NCBI RefSeq assembly: GCF_947179115.1
Contig: NZ_CAMXCI010000001.1
Location: 682,001-746,000, forward strand
Length of the DNA stretch: 64,000 nt
Origin: Commensalibacter papalotli
GTDB lineage: Bacteria > Pseudomonadota > Alphaproteobacteria > Acetobacterales > Acetobacteraceae
Direction of reading: 5' to 3'
The translations under genes were made by a program, and so were the position numbers. Positions 55,701 to 64,000 of this stretch are shown here, in pieces (within the stretch, counting starts at the first letter, position 1; the number at the start of each line of letters is the position of its first letter). The notes beneath the pieces were generated by a model. It saw nothing but the letters and a program-made list of their open reading frames with translations, did no database searches and was not told where the DNA came from.

Positions 55701-57031
55701 CTTCCATGCAAAGCAGGTTTTATAAAAATGCGACCAAAAACTTTAATTAAGTGATGGTTAATTTGCAAATCAACAGATTCATCCTTTTCTTTGGGATGGT
55801 AAACGACATCCAATGACAAAGGACTGCCCGCAAGTAACTTAGGTTTAGCCCCTGGAATACGAAGACCATCAGCCACCAAATTTAACCTTACCCAAGGACT
55901 GCTGATTTTATCTTGGTTACCCGCCAACGAAGTTAAATCTTCTCCCTTGAACTGTAACAGTAATTTATTAACCATCGCATCACCGGCAGCTAGGTCGGTC
56001 AACTCAAATTTACCTGCCCCTGCAGGAGATTGAAATGCACCATGAAGTTTGGCATCTATATTCCATCCTCCCCAACCAATCGTGGGGCTTAATGTCATAG
56101 CAGGTGAATGACCTGTTAATGCGATATCCATTGCAGAATGAATAAGATCTATATCCCCATTTACATTCAATTTTGTTTGAGCTGCAGAGAGATCAATTTT
56201 TGTTTGTAATTTATCAAAAGGACCTTTTAGAGAAAGACTCAAAGACAATGGTGTTAGCTGATCCATTTTTAATAAACGTTCAATCAACCCATCAGACTGC
56301 TGTTTTGCATTAATTATTAACGAAGATTTATCAATTTTTTGGTTACCAATTTCCGCTAGTAATTGAAGGTCTGTTGCTTGATTTAACTCCCAAAGATGCA
56401 AAGATAAATGAATATTCGATAAGTCATTAAATGATTGAAAGTCAGCAACCTTCAAAACATTTTGAATGAATATTTTACCCTTGAGACCTACTGCGATATC
56501 GATAGGAGCAACCTTATCCGCAACAAATAATTTATCAATTTGTATATCGTTAATATTTGCAGACACTACTATATCAGAAGTCGAACTTGAACTATCTTTT
56601 GCTGAAGCAGGTTCAGACGAAGAGGGCAAATTATAAACATTAACTTCTTTGGCATATAACCGATCTACATGTATTTCTTTACGCAATAATGCCAGCAAAG
56701 ACCAATCAAGTTCTGTTTGTTTTAACGATAACCAAACCCCAATCTTAGGGTCTTTCAGCTCTATTGTATCCACACGCAAATGATTAGGAAAAGATCCGGA
56801 CAGTCCACTAACCTCAACACTGTGCCCAGTTAATTCTCCAATCTGCTTGGCTAGATAATGTTGCCCTTTTTGTGTATTTGCAAAAATTATCAAGCAAGCT
56901 ATGGCGACGACAACCAAACCGACCAAACTCCCAAACAACCATCCTAAAACCCATAAAAAACGATGGCGTTGACGCCATTTCTTCTTGGTTACTTTTTGTA
57001 ATTCTGTTGTTTGCTGATCTATGGGCTGCAT
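52775..57031 (-). CDS. tamB: Translocation and assembly module subunit TamB
   Basis: 1418 residues. A membrane helix (about 26-52; VLGWLFGSLVGLVVVAIACLIIF) is followed by ANTQKGQHYLAKQIGELTG, typical of TamB, then a long beta-strand-rich periplasmic region and the C-terminal TamB domain (about 1090-1418). That domain ends with the beta-strand LLYKFDY, including ISGGFEMQNGHIDMAGISLEFTRGIIGFKG and the motif LSQDRVLAMLLFG. It spans the periplasm and transports lipids or helps outer-membrane protein assembly with TamA. The start overlaps the stop of the chimeric gene upstream (TAATG), so it is translationally coupled to it. Confidence 0.93.
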   Translation of the reverse strand: MQPIDQQTTELQKVTKKKWRQRHRFLWVLGWLFGSLVGLVVVAIACLIIFANTQKGQHYLAKQIGELTGHSVEVSGLSGSFPNHLRVDTIELKDPKIGVWLSLKQTELDWSLLALLRKEIHVDRLYAKEVNVYNLPSSSEPASAKDSSSSTSDIVVSANINDIQIDKLFVADKVAPIDIAVGLKGKIFIQNVLKVADFQSFNDLSNIHLSLHLWELNQATDLQLLAEIGNQKIDKSSLIINAKQQSDGLIERLLKMDQLTPLSLSLSLKGPFDKLQTKIDLSAAQTKLNVNGDIDLIHSAMDIALTGHSPAMTLSPTIGWGGWNIDAKLHGAFQSPAGAGKFELTDLAAGDAMVNKLLLQFKGEDLTSLAGNQDKISSPWVRLNLVADGLRIPGAKPKLLAGSPLSLDVVYHPKEKDESVDLQINHHLIKVFGRIFIKPALHGSLELYVPELKPLAETGNVDLKGSTVLNMAFDLPEDPKNPIHIDLDGPLMITGGLPIAVQMIGQQGHIGLHAQVTQEPKQKVILQSLVFNGKQVNLNAQGSLIDEQVKALLNLEVKDLSAAAPMVKGKANAQMNIDGSLQDLAATLKLSTTLSTTANSGYVLRPSQLELTANAQHVTSRPIAVVALMGNLDQTPVNIKLQAGLAEKEKQYYLKLEQMEWRGLKAVADIVLPEKSMLPIGTIKLDVARLSDFGRLINQKIDGNIHLDIHSLAEKTSKLLIDLNSQISMPQAKIGKIALSGYVDNPVGKPNVNLKLQANQLQVPKVVQGNALMTASGGMDALKLTLNGNFPSLLDAKGNIDTALVLDLLKKKVDIQKFTALVKGENIRLLAPLQAEFGEKWSVNRLRLSVAPVGAAPATVDIAGTIKPKLAITASIQNITPALAKPFAPDLHAKGVINIQAQLKGSLEKPQGNIRLNAQNMQLTTGSAASLPPAQLTALANLNGTTANLDTRLQVGQKVNAIVNGTVPLQPKGNIALRLNGDIDLAVANAIVGASGQQVKGLINIAMLVNGSMSSPAITGAIHLTKGSFRDYAQGVTLRDVQASILGQRDRIVLQSFSAKAGEGSMNADGQIGIFQPGIPVNLHFGMNKAKPLVSDLLTAILDGDINIKGMAKTRIDVGGTVKIKRADINIPHSMARSVVPLKVIRPGDKVETSQSSGTGPEIGLDLTIKSAGQILVRGFGLFTDMAGSLHIGGTANAPKISGGFEMQNGHIDMAGISLEFTRGIIGFKGSNVDHKIDPSLDFEVKKSVEGNTVSLGITGYASSPKISLSSSPPLSQDRVLAMLLFGVDSQSLSTTQMAEIGVALATLGGEGSGFDPIGTVRKSLGLDRLSVGGGSSSSNQGPSSGTSVSAGKYLMKGVYLGAKQSTGTQGTQAEMQVDITKRLKATATVGTGEDKSGFVTPDNDPGSSIGLLYKFDY

Positions 57032-57849
57032 TAAATTTCTTCTCCTAAACCAAGATAAATTTTTAATTCATTATTACTGTTAGGCTTTGGATATTCAGGT
57101 AGCATGATAGAAAAATGCAAAGGGAGAAACGGTGCATTATACTCTTTTCCATCTTTATTTTCTACGCTGCCGCTAATCTTACCTCCAAATTGAAAATCCG
57201 CAGGTTGTTTTACAGCTAAAAGACGTAATTTAGGATGTGCCATGAAGGCTTCCTTTAATGTGTCAATGTTCATTATTTTGGAAAGATTACGAATTTTTAC
57301 TTTTCCATCAACACTAATCGATATATTTCTTTTGGCAATTTGCTCTGAAATAAAAAAATGATCTATTTGAAGATGTTGAATATTAACTTGATAGGGTAAA
57401 TCAGCAAATCTATGTTCTGTTTGAGTAATGTTATTATCTGTTTTTTCAGGCTTTGGTGGTAAATTGTAAAAATCAATTTCTTTGGCTACCAAAGAACGAA
57501 TAGAAATTTCATTGGATAATAACGCCAGAGGTGACCATTTTAATTGCACCTCTTTTACCTCCGCCCATACCCCGACCGCATCATTGTTAAACTGTATTTG
57601 GGCGATGGTTAAATCACTAGGGGAAAACCCCGATAAACCTTGAATTCGAATATGACCATCAGTTGTCTGTTCGATCTTGTCTGCAATATAGTTTCTACCT
57701 ATTTGTGTATTAACAAAAACAAACACAGCACATATAAGAACAATAATCGTGCTGCATAGAGCGATAAAGAAAATTATCAAACGCCATAAAATAGGATAGC
57801 GTACTTTATATGTTAGTTGTTTCGTTGCAGTCTGTGACTCTGTATCCAT
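57031..57849 (-). CDS. TamB N-terminal paralogue with TamA-like C-terminal tail (chimera)
   Basis: 272 residues between tamA and tamB. Residues about 12-215 parallel the TamB N-terminus: membrane helix (IFFIALCSTIIVLICAVFVFV), then NTQIGRNYIADKIEQTT (TamB: NTQKGQHYLAKQIGELT), IQGLSGFSPSDLTI, VGVWAEVKEVQLKWSPLALL and AKEIDFYNLPP (TamB: AKEVNVYNLPS). The last ~38 residues instead align with the TamA C-terminus: YNAPFLPLHFSIMLP with YYTPLGPIRFDIAVP, and LKIYLGLGEEI with FEVYISLGETF. This is the product expected from a tandem duplication joining a tamB 5' part to a tamA 3' end. It starts 2 bp after the tamA stop and couples to tamB by TAATG. Function is unknown; it is probably anchored in the inner membrane with a periplasmic domain. 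Confidence 0.85.
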   Translation of the reverse strand: MDTESQTATKQLTYKVRYPILWRLIIFFIALCSTIIVLICAVFVFVNTQIGRNYIADKIEQTTDGHIRIQGLSGFSPSDLTIAQIQFNNDAVGVWAEVKEVQLKWSPLALLSNEISIRSLVAKEIDFYNLPPKPEKTDNNITQTEHRFADLPYQVNIQHLQIDHFFISEQIAKRNISISVDGKVKIRNLSKIMNIDTLKEAFMAHPKLRLLAVKQPADFQFGGKISGSVENKDGKEYNAPFLPLHFSIMLPEYPKPNSNNELKIYLGLGEEI

Positions 57850-57851
57850 AA

Positions 57852-59888
57852 TTAAAACGTCTCACCCAAACTAATATAAACCTCGAATTTATCCCCGCGC
57901 GGTGGGCGATTAACTGGCACAGCAATATCAAAACGAATAGGCCCTAATGGCGTATAATATTTTACACCCGCACCAACACCAACCCGAACATCCCCTTCAA
58001 AAGGCATGCTGGTTTTACTGACTTGACCCGCATCCATAAAAGCTTGTGTACCAAAGGATTCTGTTAACTTTTGACGAAACTCTACGGTTCCAGCATCCAT
58101 TGCCTTACCACCAACAGCATATTTTGTTCCATGGAATTGAGGGCCCACGCCTTGAAAACGAAAACCTCTGACTGTTGAGGTTCCACCAGCATACATACGT
58201 TGATCAGGTGGAAGATTCATTCTTGATGCACCTTGAATACTGCCCACTGTTCCTCGGAATGCGAATACACTATCCCCTGGTTTTGTTAGTCCTGTTTTGG
58301 CTAAATCAAAATACGTCGAAGCACTGCCCTCTAAAATTGCAAAGAAAATAGTACCATCCCCAAACGACACCGTCGGCGTTGCCAAAACAGAAGCTTTCAT
58401 ACCATGTGTAGGAGACATCATAGGGCTCGCAAGATCGGTATTATCATAACGTGCACCCAAAGGAACATTTAATAAAGAATAATCATTTTTATATTGCCGT
58501 TGTATAATATGCTCTTGGATAGCACCCAAATAACCAGAAACTCTCCAATGTTTATTAATTTTACGATTAAGCCCAGCTTTGATTAAAAAAGCAGTTTGAT
58601 CATAAGAATACAAATTTTGTTTTACAGCCTCTATACGTGCATTAAGTTCTTGATCTCTTCGTTTAAAGTCAGGTTTCGTAAAGTCTGCATAAATATCATA
58701 TCCAATACCTTTTTGAGCAGTCCCCCCTAACCCCGTTGCCAAGGCAACTAAATTTAATTTTTCTGCATTACCAAATAAATTTTTATGTGACCAACGAACG
58801 CCTAAACGACCTCCTAAATCTGTTGAATAACCTGCTTCAAAACTAACGGATCTACGTTTTGCTTCTTTAAACGTCAATAAAAGAGGTAAGCGTCCATTTG
58901 CATCAAGCTTGGTTCCCGCTGTTGCATCAATACTAGAAAAAACACCAAGAGAGGAAAGATCTTGCCTTGCTGATTCAATTTTAGAAGGTTGGTATAATTG
59001 CCCATCACTTAGCAACAAACGCTTTCTTATAAAATCTTCATGAACTTTCTCCAACCCTTTAAACTCAATATCGCCTAAATCTACAATAGGGCCAGGTTGT
59101 ACTTCATAGACAATATCTAGTGTCTTGGTATCAGGGCGCAGATATGCTACTGGATCATTAATTTTGGCCAAGGCATGGCCATCCTCTCGTAAAGAAGTCA
59201 ACAAACGTCCTTTGGCAGCAACAACGTCAGAAGACGCCGCAGGTTGGCCTGATTTCAAAGCAAAAGCTTTTTGTTGGTCGTCTGTTAGCGTAATCGTTTT
59301 TGAAATCTCTTGAGGTTTTAAATTGGTCGATTTGTTATTAGGTTCAACTTGTTGTTGAGTTTTCTTTTCTACCAGTTCGATTTTGCCCAAGTGATATTGA
59401 TTTCCTTTATCAATATGTATTACAACGACTGCGTCTTGATTATCTGGGATATGACCAATAAAATTAGGTAAATCTGGGTTGTTCCCATCTATAGTATTCG
59501 TTAAATTGGTAACTCGCTTCACATTAGAAAATGCTTCATCTTTCTTCTTCTTTTTTTTCTGTTCTTTGTTTTCTGACACAGCTTCAGCATTACCAATTTC
59601 AATTTTGATTTTGGCATCATAATATCCAAAACTATCCATAGCACTTTGTAAGCGCTCATAATCGCTTTTAATACGCCCAGACAAAGCAAAGGAACCAACT
59701 GCTTTGGTTTTTTTTAAAGTTACAAGGTTTGATACATCCGATAATGTTGCATCAATATCAGCGTTACCTGTAGGACGAATTTCAACTCGATAGGTTTGAG
59801 GGTCCGCAGCCAAAACTGTATAAATAGATGAACACACTCCAGCAGTTACCCCCCAACACACGCGGGATAGAATCTTTGAAACATTCAT
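57852..59888 (-). CDS. tamA: Outer-membrane translocation and assembly protein TamA (Omp85 family)
   Basis: About 678 residues. Start at ATG 59888 gives a signal peptide (ILSRVCWGVTAGVCSSIYTVLA); the longer frame to 60035 has no signal at its head. Periplasmic POTRA-like repeats cover about 40-320 (DLGDIEFKGLEKVHEDFIRKRLLLSDGQLY), with a Lys-rich insert EQKKKKKKDEAFS near 120. The Omp85 barrel follows from about 340, with the FRGTVGS and GGTSTVRGFRFQGVGP motifs (the RGF of the L6 loop) and a final strand ending in Phe. It works with TamB. Confidence 0.92.
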   Translation of the reverse strand: MNVSKILSRVCWGVTAGVCSSIYTVLAADPQTYRVEIRPTGNADIDATLSDVSNLVTLKKTKAVGSFALSGRIKSDYERLQSAMDSFGYYDAKIKIEIGNAEAVSENKEQKKKKKKDEAFSNVKRVTNLTNTIDGNNPDLPNFIGHIPDNQDAVVVIHIDKGNQYHLGKIELVEKKTQQQVEPNNKSTNLKPQEISKTITLTDDQQKAFALKSGQPAASSDVVAAKGRLLTSLREDGHALAKINDPVAYLRPDTKTLDIVYEVQPGPIVDLGDIEFKGLEKVHEDFIRKRLLLSDGQLYQPSKIESARQDLSSLGVFSSIDATAGTKLDANGRLPLLLTFKEAKRRSVSFEAGYSTDLGGRLGVRWSHKNLFGNAEKLNLVALATGLGGTAQKGIGYDIYADFTKPDFKRRDQELNARIEAVKQNLYSYDQTAFLIKAGLNRKINKHWRVSGYLGAIQEHIIQRQYKNDYSLLNVPLGARYDNTDLASPMMSPTHGMKASVLATPTVSFGDGTIFFAILEGSASTYFDLAKTGLTKPGDSVFAFRGTVGSIQGASRMNLPPDQRMYAGGTSTVRGFRFQGVGPQFHGTKYAVGGKAMDAGTVEFRQKLTESFGTQAFMDAGQVSKTSMPFEGDVRVGVGAGVKYYTPLGPIRFDIAVPVNRPPRGDKFEVYISLGETF

Positions 59889-60338
59889 CTTATTCAACAA
59901 ATTATAATATTTTAATTGTAATTCAATGAACAACAAACCCTGATTCCCTCTATAGATCATGATGTTAAGGCATAACCTTAAGTAAGTTTCTACTTTTTGC
60001 AAAAAGAATATAATTACCAAACCTGAATTATACACTATTAAAAATAGCCTTTATCCCAAACAGAATAGTTAAAACCACATAATTATTAAAAAAAAACGAC
60101 AGAAAAACCAAAATATGTACACTATAAAAAAATAGTGATATATATACAACATTTTATCAAGGATTATTAAGACATCTTCTTGTAGTTCCATCAAACTTCT
60201 TATAGAATGCCGAACTACTGTTGGCAGAACGTTCATTAAATTTTCAAAACCTTTGACATAAGCTATAATACCTTGAAATATATTTCTCTTTTCAAAAAAA
60301 ACTTGCAAAAAATTCTCTTTAAACCGTCTTCATCCAAA
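59889..60338. other. Divergent spacer between tamA and plsC
   Basis: About 450 bases of AT-rich sequence between two divergently read genes. A minus-strand frame (60069-60308) starts only with TTG, has no visible ribosome binding site and ends in a hydrophobic low-complexity tail, so I do not count it as a gene. Both promoters should lie here; no clear element was recognised. Confidence 0.5.
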
Positions 60339-61283
60339 ATGAACCACTCTCTTTTGCGCTCTTCTGACAAAAAAAAACAATACATAGCCTTTGATATTCA
60401 GAATCTTCCAATAACTTATCCACATTTTTTATCCAAATTTTCAACAATTTATCAAAAAATAAGAGCAACCAGAAAAATTATCATTATTTTGGGATGGACC
60501 GTAATTTGTATGCCATTTCAAAGCTTTTTTATAAAACTATCAGGAAAGACAAAAATCAATTTTGCTCGGTTTTATTGGAGAAATGTTTGTCGAATACTCG
60601 GGCTTGATCTCCGTATTTTTGGTAAACTTGAAAATCAAAATAATCAATCAGGCACGCCAAAACGACCAATAATTTATATTGTTAATCATACATCATGGTT
60701 AGACATTCCTGTTCTTGGAGGATTACTACCGGGGGCTTTTGTTGCTAAGGAAGAGATTGGATCTTGGCCTGTTATAAGCACCTTATGCCGCTTGGGACGT
60801 GTTTTATTTGTCAGCAGACAACGTCAATCAACCATCAAAGAACAACAAACTATGGAAAAACGACTAGAGGAAGGTGGTAACCTAATTCTTTTTCCAGAAG
60901 GCACCTCAACAGAAGGTTCTCACCTAGCACCATTTTTATCATCCTTTTTCGTTCTAGCAAAACCTATCAGCAAAAATGTCACTTATCCTATTCCTATTAT
61001 TCAACCTATTTCTGTTGTTTATGATCGTTTAGGGATGTTACCTGTTAATCGTTTGCGCCGCCCGATCTACTCTTGGTATGGTGATATGGAACTGACACCA
61101 CATTTATGGGATTTTTGTAAATGGTCTGATATGAGAGCTTCAATTATTTATCATGATCCCCTTTACCCCGAAGATTTTAAAAATAGAAAGCAACTCTCAC
61201 AAAAAGCGTGGGATATCATTGCAAAAGGTACTGCGTGCTTACGACAAGGAAAGTCAGAGGAAGACATTAAAAAAACCATATAA
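60339..61283 (+). CDS. plsC: 1-acyl-sn-glycerol-3-phosphate acyltransferase
   Basis: PlsC-family membrane enzyme, about 314 residues. A hydrophobic segment (IIIILGWTVICMPFQSFFI) is followed by the acyltransferase motifs NHTSWLDIPVLGG (HxxxxD), GRVLFVSRQRQ and FPEGTSTEGSHLAPF. It makes phosphatidic acid from lysophosphatidic acid. The ATG at 60339 is assumed; a TTG frame extends to 60273 and no strong ribosome binding site settles the start. Related to AAB PlsC-type proteins or to ornithine lipid OlsA, which cannot be excluded. Confidence 0.85.
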   Translation: MNHSLLRSSDKKKQYIAFDIQNLPITYPHFLSKFSTIYQKIRATRKIIIILGWTVICMPFQSFFIKLSGKTKINFARFYWRNVCRILGLDLRIFGKLENQNNQSGTPKRPIIYIVNHTSWLDIPVLGGLLPGAFVAKEEIGSWPVISTLCRLGRVLFVSRQRQSTIKEQQTMEKRLEEGGNLILFPEGTSTEGSHLAPFLSSFFVLAKPISKNVTYPIPIIQPISVVYDRLGMLPVNRLRRPIYSWYGDMELTPHLWDFCKWSDMRASIIYHDPLYPEDFKNRKQLSQKAWDIIAKGTACLRQGKSEEDIKKTI

Positions 61284-61442
61284 ATATTTTTAATATTACT
61301 TCTTTATCAAGGTGATATTCAATTTTCTGAATAATTTAATGACTATTGATATAAACTAGCGTTTTTGTGAATAGCCTTTTTAGAAATTTTCACTATTTAA
61401 TATGATGAACCTATACTTTAAAAAATCAGGGTTCTGAAAATT

Positions 61443-63179
61443 ATGACATATTCTTCTTCCTTACCACATAATGTTATAAAACCTTATGTGACAGGAGCAT
61501 CACTTAGCCTTTCTTATACTCACGGTGATCATGAACAAGTAGACGATGCTATTGCCAGCTTTCTACAAGGAACTGGAATAGTAAAAGCACCTACTCTATA
61601 CATAAATCTGTCTCGCGCTGAACTGATTGAACATGCAATTCGTAATAAAGAAGGCATTTTATCCAAAGATGGTGCCTTTGTCGTAAAAACAGGATATTAC
61701 ACTGGACGTGCAGCAGGCGACAAATTTGTTGTCGATGAGGCTGGGATCAGCGATCAAATTCAATGGGGCGATATTAATCACAAACTTTCCCCAGCTCATT
61801 TTACACAACTTTTATCGGAGGTTGGTGGTTACCTTCAAGGGCAAGCATTATATATACAAGATCTATATGCTGGCCGAGATATGAATCATTGCACACCAAT
61901 CCGATTAATCACAACCAATGCTTGGCATGCGCTTTTTGCCAGAAATATGTTTGTCAGACCCGAAGATTTAACAGAAGAAGAAAAAGAAGAAGTTAAACAA
62001 AATAGCAGACAACCTTATACTATTTTACATGCGCCTCATCTGTTTTTAAATGCCGACCGCTGTGGCACACATGGACCGACGGCTATTACCACCTCCTTTA
62101 AAGAACGATTAATAGTTATTTGTGGTACGCAATATGCTGGTGAAATTAAAAAATCTATTTTCTCTACAATGAACTGGCAACTTCCAGCAGAAGATATTTT
62201 ATCCATGCATTGTTCTGCTAATATCAGCAAAAGCGGTGACGTTGCCATATTTTTCGGCCTTTCTGGCACCGGAAAAACAACATTATCCTCTGACCCAGAG
62301 CGTATTTTGATTGGTGATGACGAGCATGGATGGTCTAAAACTGGTGTGTTTAACATTGAAGGTGGATGTTATGCCAAAGTCATCAATCTCAATAAGAAAA
62401 CAGAACCTGAAATTTGGGATGCTTCTTTGCGTTTTGGCTCTGTGCTTGAAAATGTTATTTTGAATTCTGATGCCTCTCCCGATTTCGATAATAACTCTTT
62501 GACTGAAAATACGCGCTCTTGTTATCCTGTAAATTTCATTCCGAATGCCTCTGAAACAGGTAAAGGTGGCCAACCACTCAATATCGTTATGTTGACAGCG
62601 GATGCGTTTGGAGTATTACCCCCCATTTCGAAACTCACCAATGCACAAGCAATTTTCCATTTTTTAATGGGATATACGGCTCGTATTGCTGGCACTGAAA
62701 GCGGTCTTAGCAAGGAACCCAAAGCAACATTTAGCCCTTGTTTTGGCGCGCCATTCCTCCCTAGGCCAGCAGATGTTTATGGTGCATTACTGATGAAACG
62801 CCTTGAAGAAAATCCAAAGATTCAGTGTTGGTTACTGAATACTGGTTGGAGTGGTGGTGCTTATGGCATTGGTAAACGTTTCTCATTACCTCATACTCGC
62901 CAATTATTAAACATGGCATTAAATCACTCTTTGAGCAAAGTTCCATTTGAAACTGAAGAACATTTTGGATTGCAAATTCCAACCAAAGTAGATGGAATAC
63001 CAACAGAGCTTTTAAATCCCGTGCATTGTTGGACGGATCCAAAAGCCTATCATAAACAAGCCGAAGATTTAGCTCTACGTTTCAGGAATCATTTTGAGAC
63101 ACTTTCCAAAAGCTTACAAGGTGCCATTCGCTTTGAAGGGGATATTTTTTCTGCGGAATTAAAGGTCAAACATATATAA
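61443..63179 (+). CDS. pckA: Phosphoenolpyruvate carboxykinase (ATP)
   Basis: Converts oxaloacetate and ATP to PEP, the entry to gluconeogenesis. 578 residues, somewhat longer than E. coli PckA (540) by an N-terminal head. It has GRAAGDKFVVDE, the kinase-1a P-loop GLSGTGKTTLSSDP, metal-binding IGDDEHGW, FNIEGGCYAKVI and the C-terminal NTGWSGGAYGIGKR. Together with class I aldolase and the FSA-type aldolase, it indicates capacity for gluconeogenesis from organic acids. It ends before a strong terminator. Confidence 0.96.
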   Translation: MTYSSSLPHNVIKPYVTGASLSLSYTHGDHEQVDDAIASFLQGTGIVKAPTLYINLSRAELIEHAIRNKEGILSKDGAFVVKTGYYTGRAAGDKFVVDEAGISDQIQWGDINHKLSPAHFTQLLSEVGGYLQGQALYIQDLYAGRDMNHCTPIRLITTNAWHALFARNMFVRPEDLTEEEKEEVKQNSRQPYTILHAPHLFLNADRCGTHGPTAITTSFKERLIVICGTQYAGEIKKSIFSTMNWQLPAEDILSMHCSANISKSGDVAIFFGLSGTGKTTLSSDPERILIGDDEHGWSKTGVFNIEGGCYAKVINLNKKTEPEIWDASLRFGSVLENVILNSDASPDFDNNSLTENTRSCYPVNFIPNASETGKGGQPLNIVMLTADAFGVLPPISKLTNAQAIFHFLMGYTARIAGTESGLSKEPKATFSPCFGAPFLPRPADVYGALLMKRLEENPKIQCWLLNTGWSGGAYGIGKRFSLPHTRQLLNMALNHSLSKVPFETEEHFGLQIPTKVDGIPTELLNPVHCWTDPKAYHKQAEDLALRFRNHFETLSKSLQGAIRFEGDIFSAELKVKHI

Positions 63180-63208
63180 AATACTTGTATCAACCCTCTA
63201 ATTTTTAT

Positions 63209-63264
63209 AAAAAGATAGCTTGGCTCATTTTTTCTTTAAAAAAAGCCTTATAGCTATCTTTTTT
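63209..63264 (+). terminator. Intrinsic terminator after pckA
   Basis: AAAAAGATAGCT (63209-63220) pairs with AGCTATCTTTTT (63252-63263), and the inner GGCT/AGCC and T-run/A-run segments can extend the fold. A T-tract follows. Confidence 0.8.
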
Positions 63265-63287
63265 TTATATAATAGGCTGCTTAGCGA

Positions 63288-64000
63288 ATGGTTGACACCA
63301 GTTTTTCAAATATGACACACTCTACACAAGCAACAGAACGGTTTTTGCATGTAATTACATGGGGATGCCAGATGAATGTGTATGACAGTAATCGCATGGT
63401 CGATTTACTGCGCCCACTGGGCTATAAAGTCACTGATAAATCTGAAAAAGCAGATATTTTAATTTTGAATACTTGCCATATTCGCGACAAAGCGACGGAA
63501 AAGGTTTTTTCAGAGTTAGGGCGTCTTAGACAAATCAAAGAATATCGCGAAGAGCAAGGCCAAGAAACTATTATCGCTGTGGCAGGCTGCGTTGCTCAAG
63601 CAGAAGGCGAGATTATTTTAAAACGTGCTCCTTATGTCGATATTGTTTTTGGGCCACAAACTTATCACCGCCTTCCTAAAATGATCTTGGACATAGCACG
63701 CAAATCTGGGAATGTCATTGAAACAGATTTTCCTGTTGAAAGTAAATTTGATTTCCTTCCTGCTCCAGAAGAAGCACAAGGACATACAGCTTTTTTAACT
63801 ATTCAAGAGGGATGTGATAAATTCTGCTCTTTCTGTGTCGTTCCATATACAAGAGGTGCCGAAGAAAGCAGGCCAGTTCAAGCTATTATAGATGAGGCAA
63901 CACGTCTATGCGAACTGGGTGTCAAAGAAATCTCTTTACTGGGACAAAATGTAAATGCTTATCATGGGCAAGGCCCTGATGGAAATATTTGGGATCTGGT
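63288..64000 (+). CDS. miaB: tRNA-2-methylthio-N6-dimethylallyladenosine synthase, partial
   Basis: The gene runs off the window end; about 237 codons are visible with no stop. The N-terminal methylthiotransferase domain has ITWGCQMNVYDSNRM, LNTCHIRDKATEKVF and AVAGCVAQAEG (three cluster cysteines), and the radical SAM motif GCDKFCSFCVVPYTRG. It adds the methylthio group at A37 of tRNA. ATG 63288 is preferred with AGG upstream; an in-frame ATG at 63312 has none and is the alternative start. Confidence 0.9.
   Translation, partial: MVDTSFSNMTHSTQATERFLHVITWGCQMNVYDSNRMVDLLRPLGYKVTDKSEKADILILNTCHIRDKATEKVFSELGRLRQIKEYREEQGQETIIAVAGCVAQAEGEIILKRAPYVDIVFGPQTYHRLPKMILDIARKSGNVIETDFPVESKFDFLPAPEEAQGHTAFLTIQEGCDKFCSFCVVPYTRGAEESRPVQAIIDEATRLCELGVKEISLLGQNVNAYHGQGPDGNIWDL

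Noticed and set aside
60069..60308. Minus-strand 79-codon frame upstream of tamA
   Set aside because: It starts with TTG, has no ribosome binding site and ends in a low-complexity Phe/Ile tail typical of AT-rich non-coding DNA; the tamA signal peptide begins later.

Overview
The window is a low-GC, gene-dense stretch of an alphaproteobacterial chromosome. The gene order yebC-ruvC-ruvA-ruvB-ybgC-tolQRAB-pal-cpoB-tilS-ftsH and a 6S RNA between zapA and the 5-formyltetrahydrofolate cyclo-ligase gene are typical of this class. AT-rich spacers combined with Acetobacteraceae-like proteins suggest a low-GC acetic acid bacterium of the Commensalibacter type; that genus assignment is inference. I see no tRNA, rRNA, insertion sequence, prophage or CRISPR array. 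The window ends inside miaB.

Layout. 1-7 kb: nitrogen control (glnB-glnA), an FSA-type aldolase, a COG0523 GTPase, a small lipoprotein, ruvX, a quinone oxidoreductase and a 3-methyladenine glycosylase. 7-12.4 kb: a TonB-like protein, a YmdB-type phosphoesterase, folate cyclo-ligase, 6S RNA, zapA, and class I aldolase. 12.4-14.6 kb: an 800-bp gap without an intact gene, then gtrB-gtrA. 14.7-21 kb: thiE-like, a fasciclin lipoprotein, the EF-P lysylation set (epmA, epmB, efp), suhB, an OmpA-like protein and a DJ-1/PfpI protein. 21.7-24.5 kb: rpmJ, oxyR/ahpC, an amidotransferase. 24.5-42.7 kb: one long minus-strand block (secA, yebC, ruvCAB, ybgC, tol-pal-cpoB, tilS, ftsH, folP, glmM). 43-49.2 kb: two tandem parvulins, argJ, rlmN, bestrophin, carD. 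49.3-64 kb: dld, a TPR-glycosyltransferase, the tam locus, plsC, pckA, miaB.

Most genes are housekeeping. The two most unusual features are partial tandem duplications in trans-envelope machines. Between tamA and tamB lies an 819-bp gene whose N-terminal part copies the TamB N-terminus and whose last ~40 residues resemble the TamA C-terminus, as expected from an unequal crossover. Downstream of tolA lies a second copy of the TolA C-terminal domain without membrane anchor; its frame is interrupted by one TGA exactly at a cysteine codon that is TGC in tolA, and then continues in frame to the same C-terminal ending. I did not recognise a wholly new multi-gene defence or biosynthetic system.
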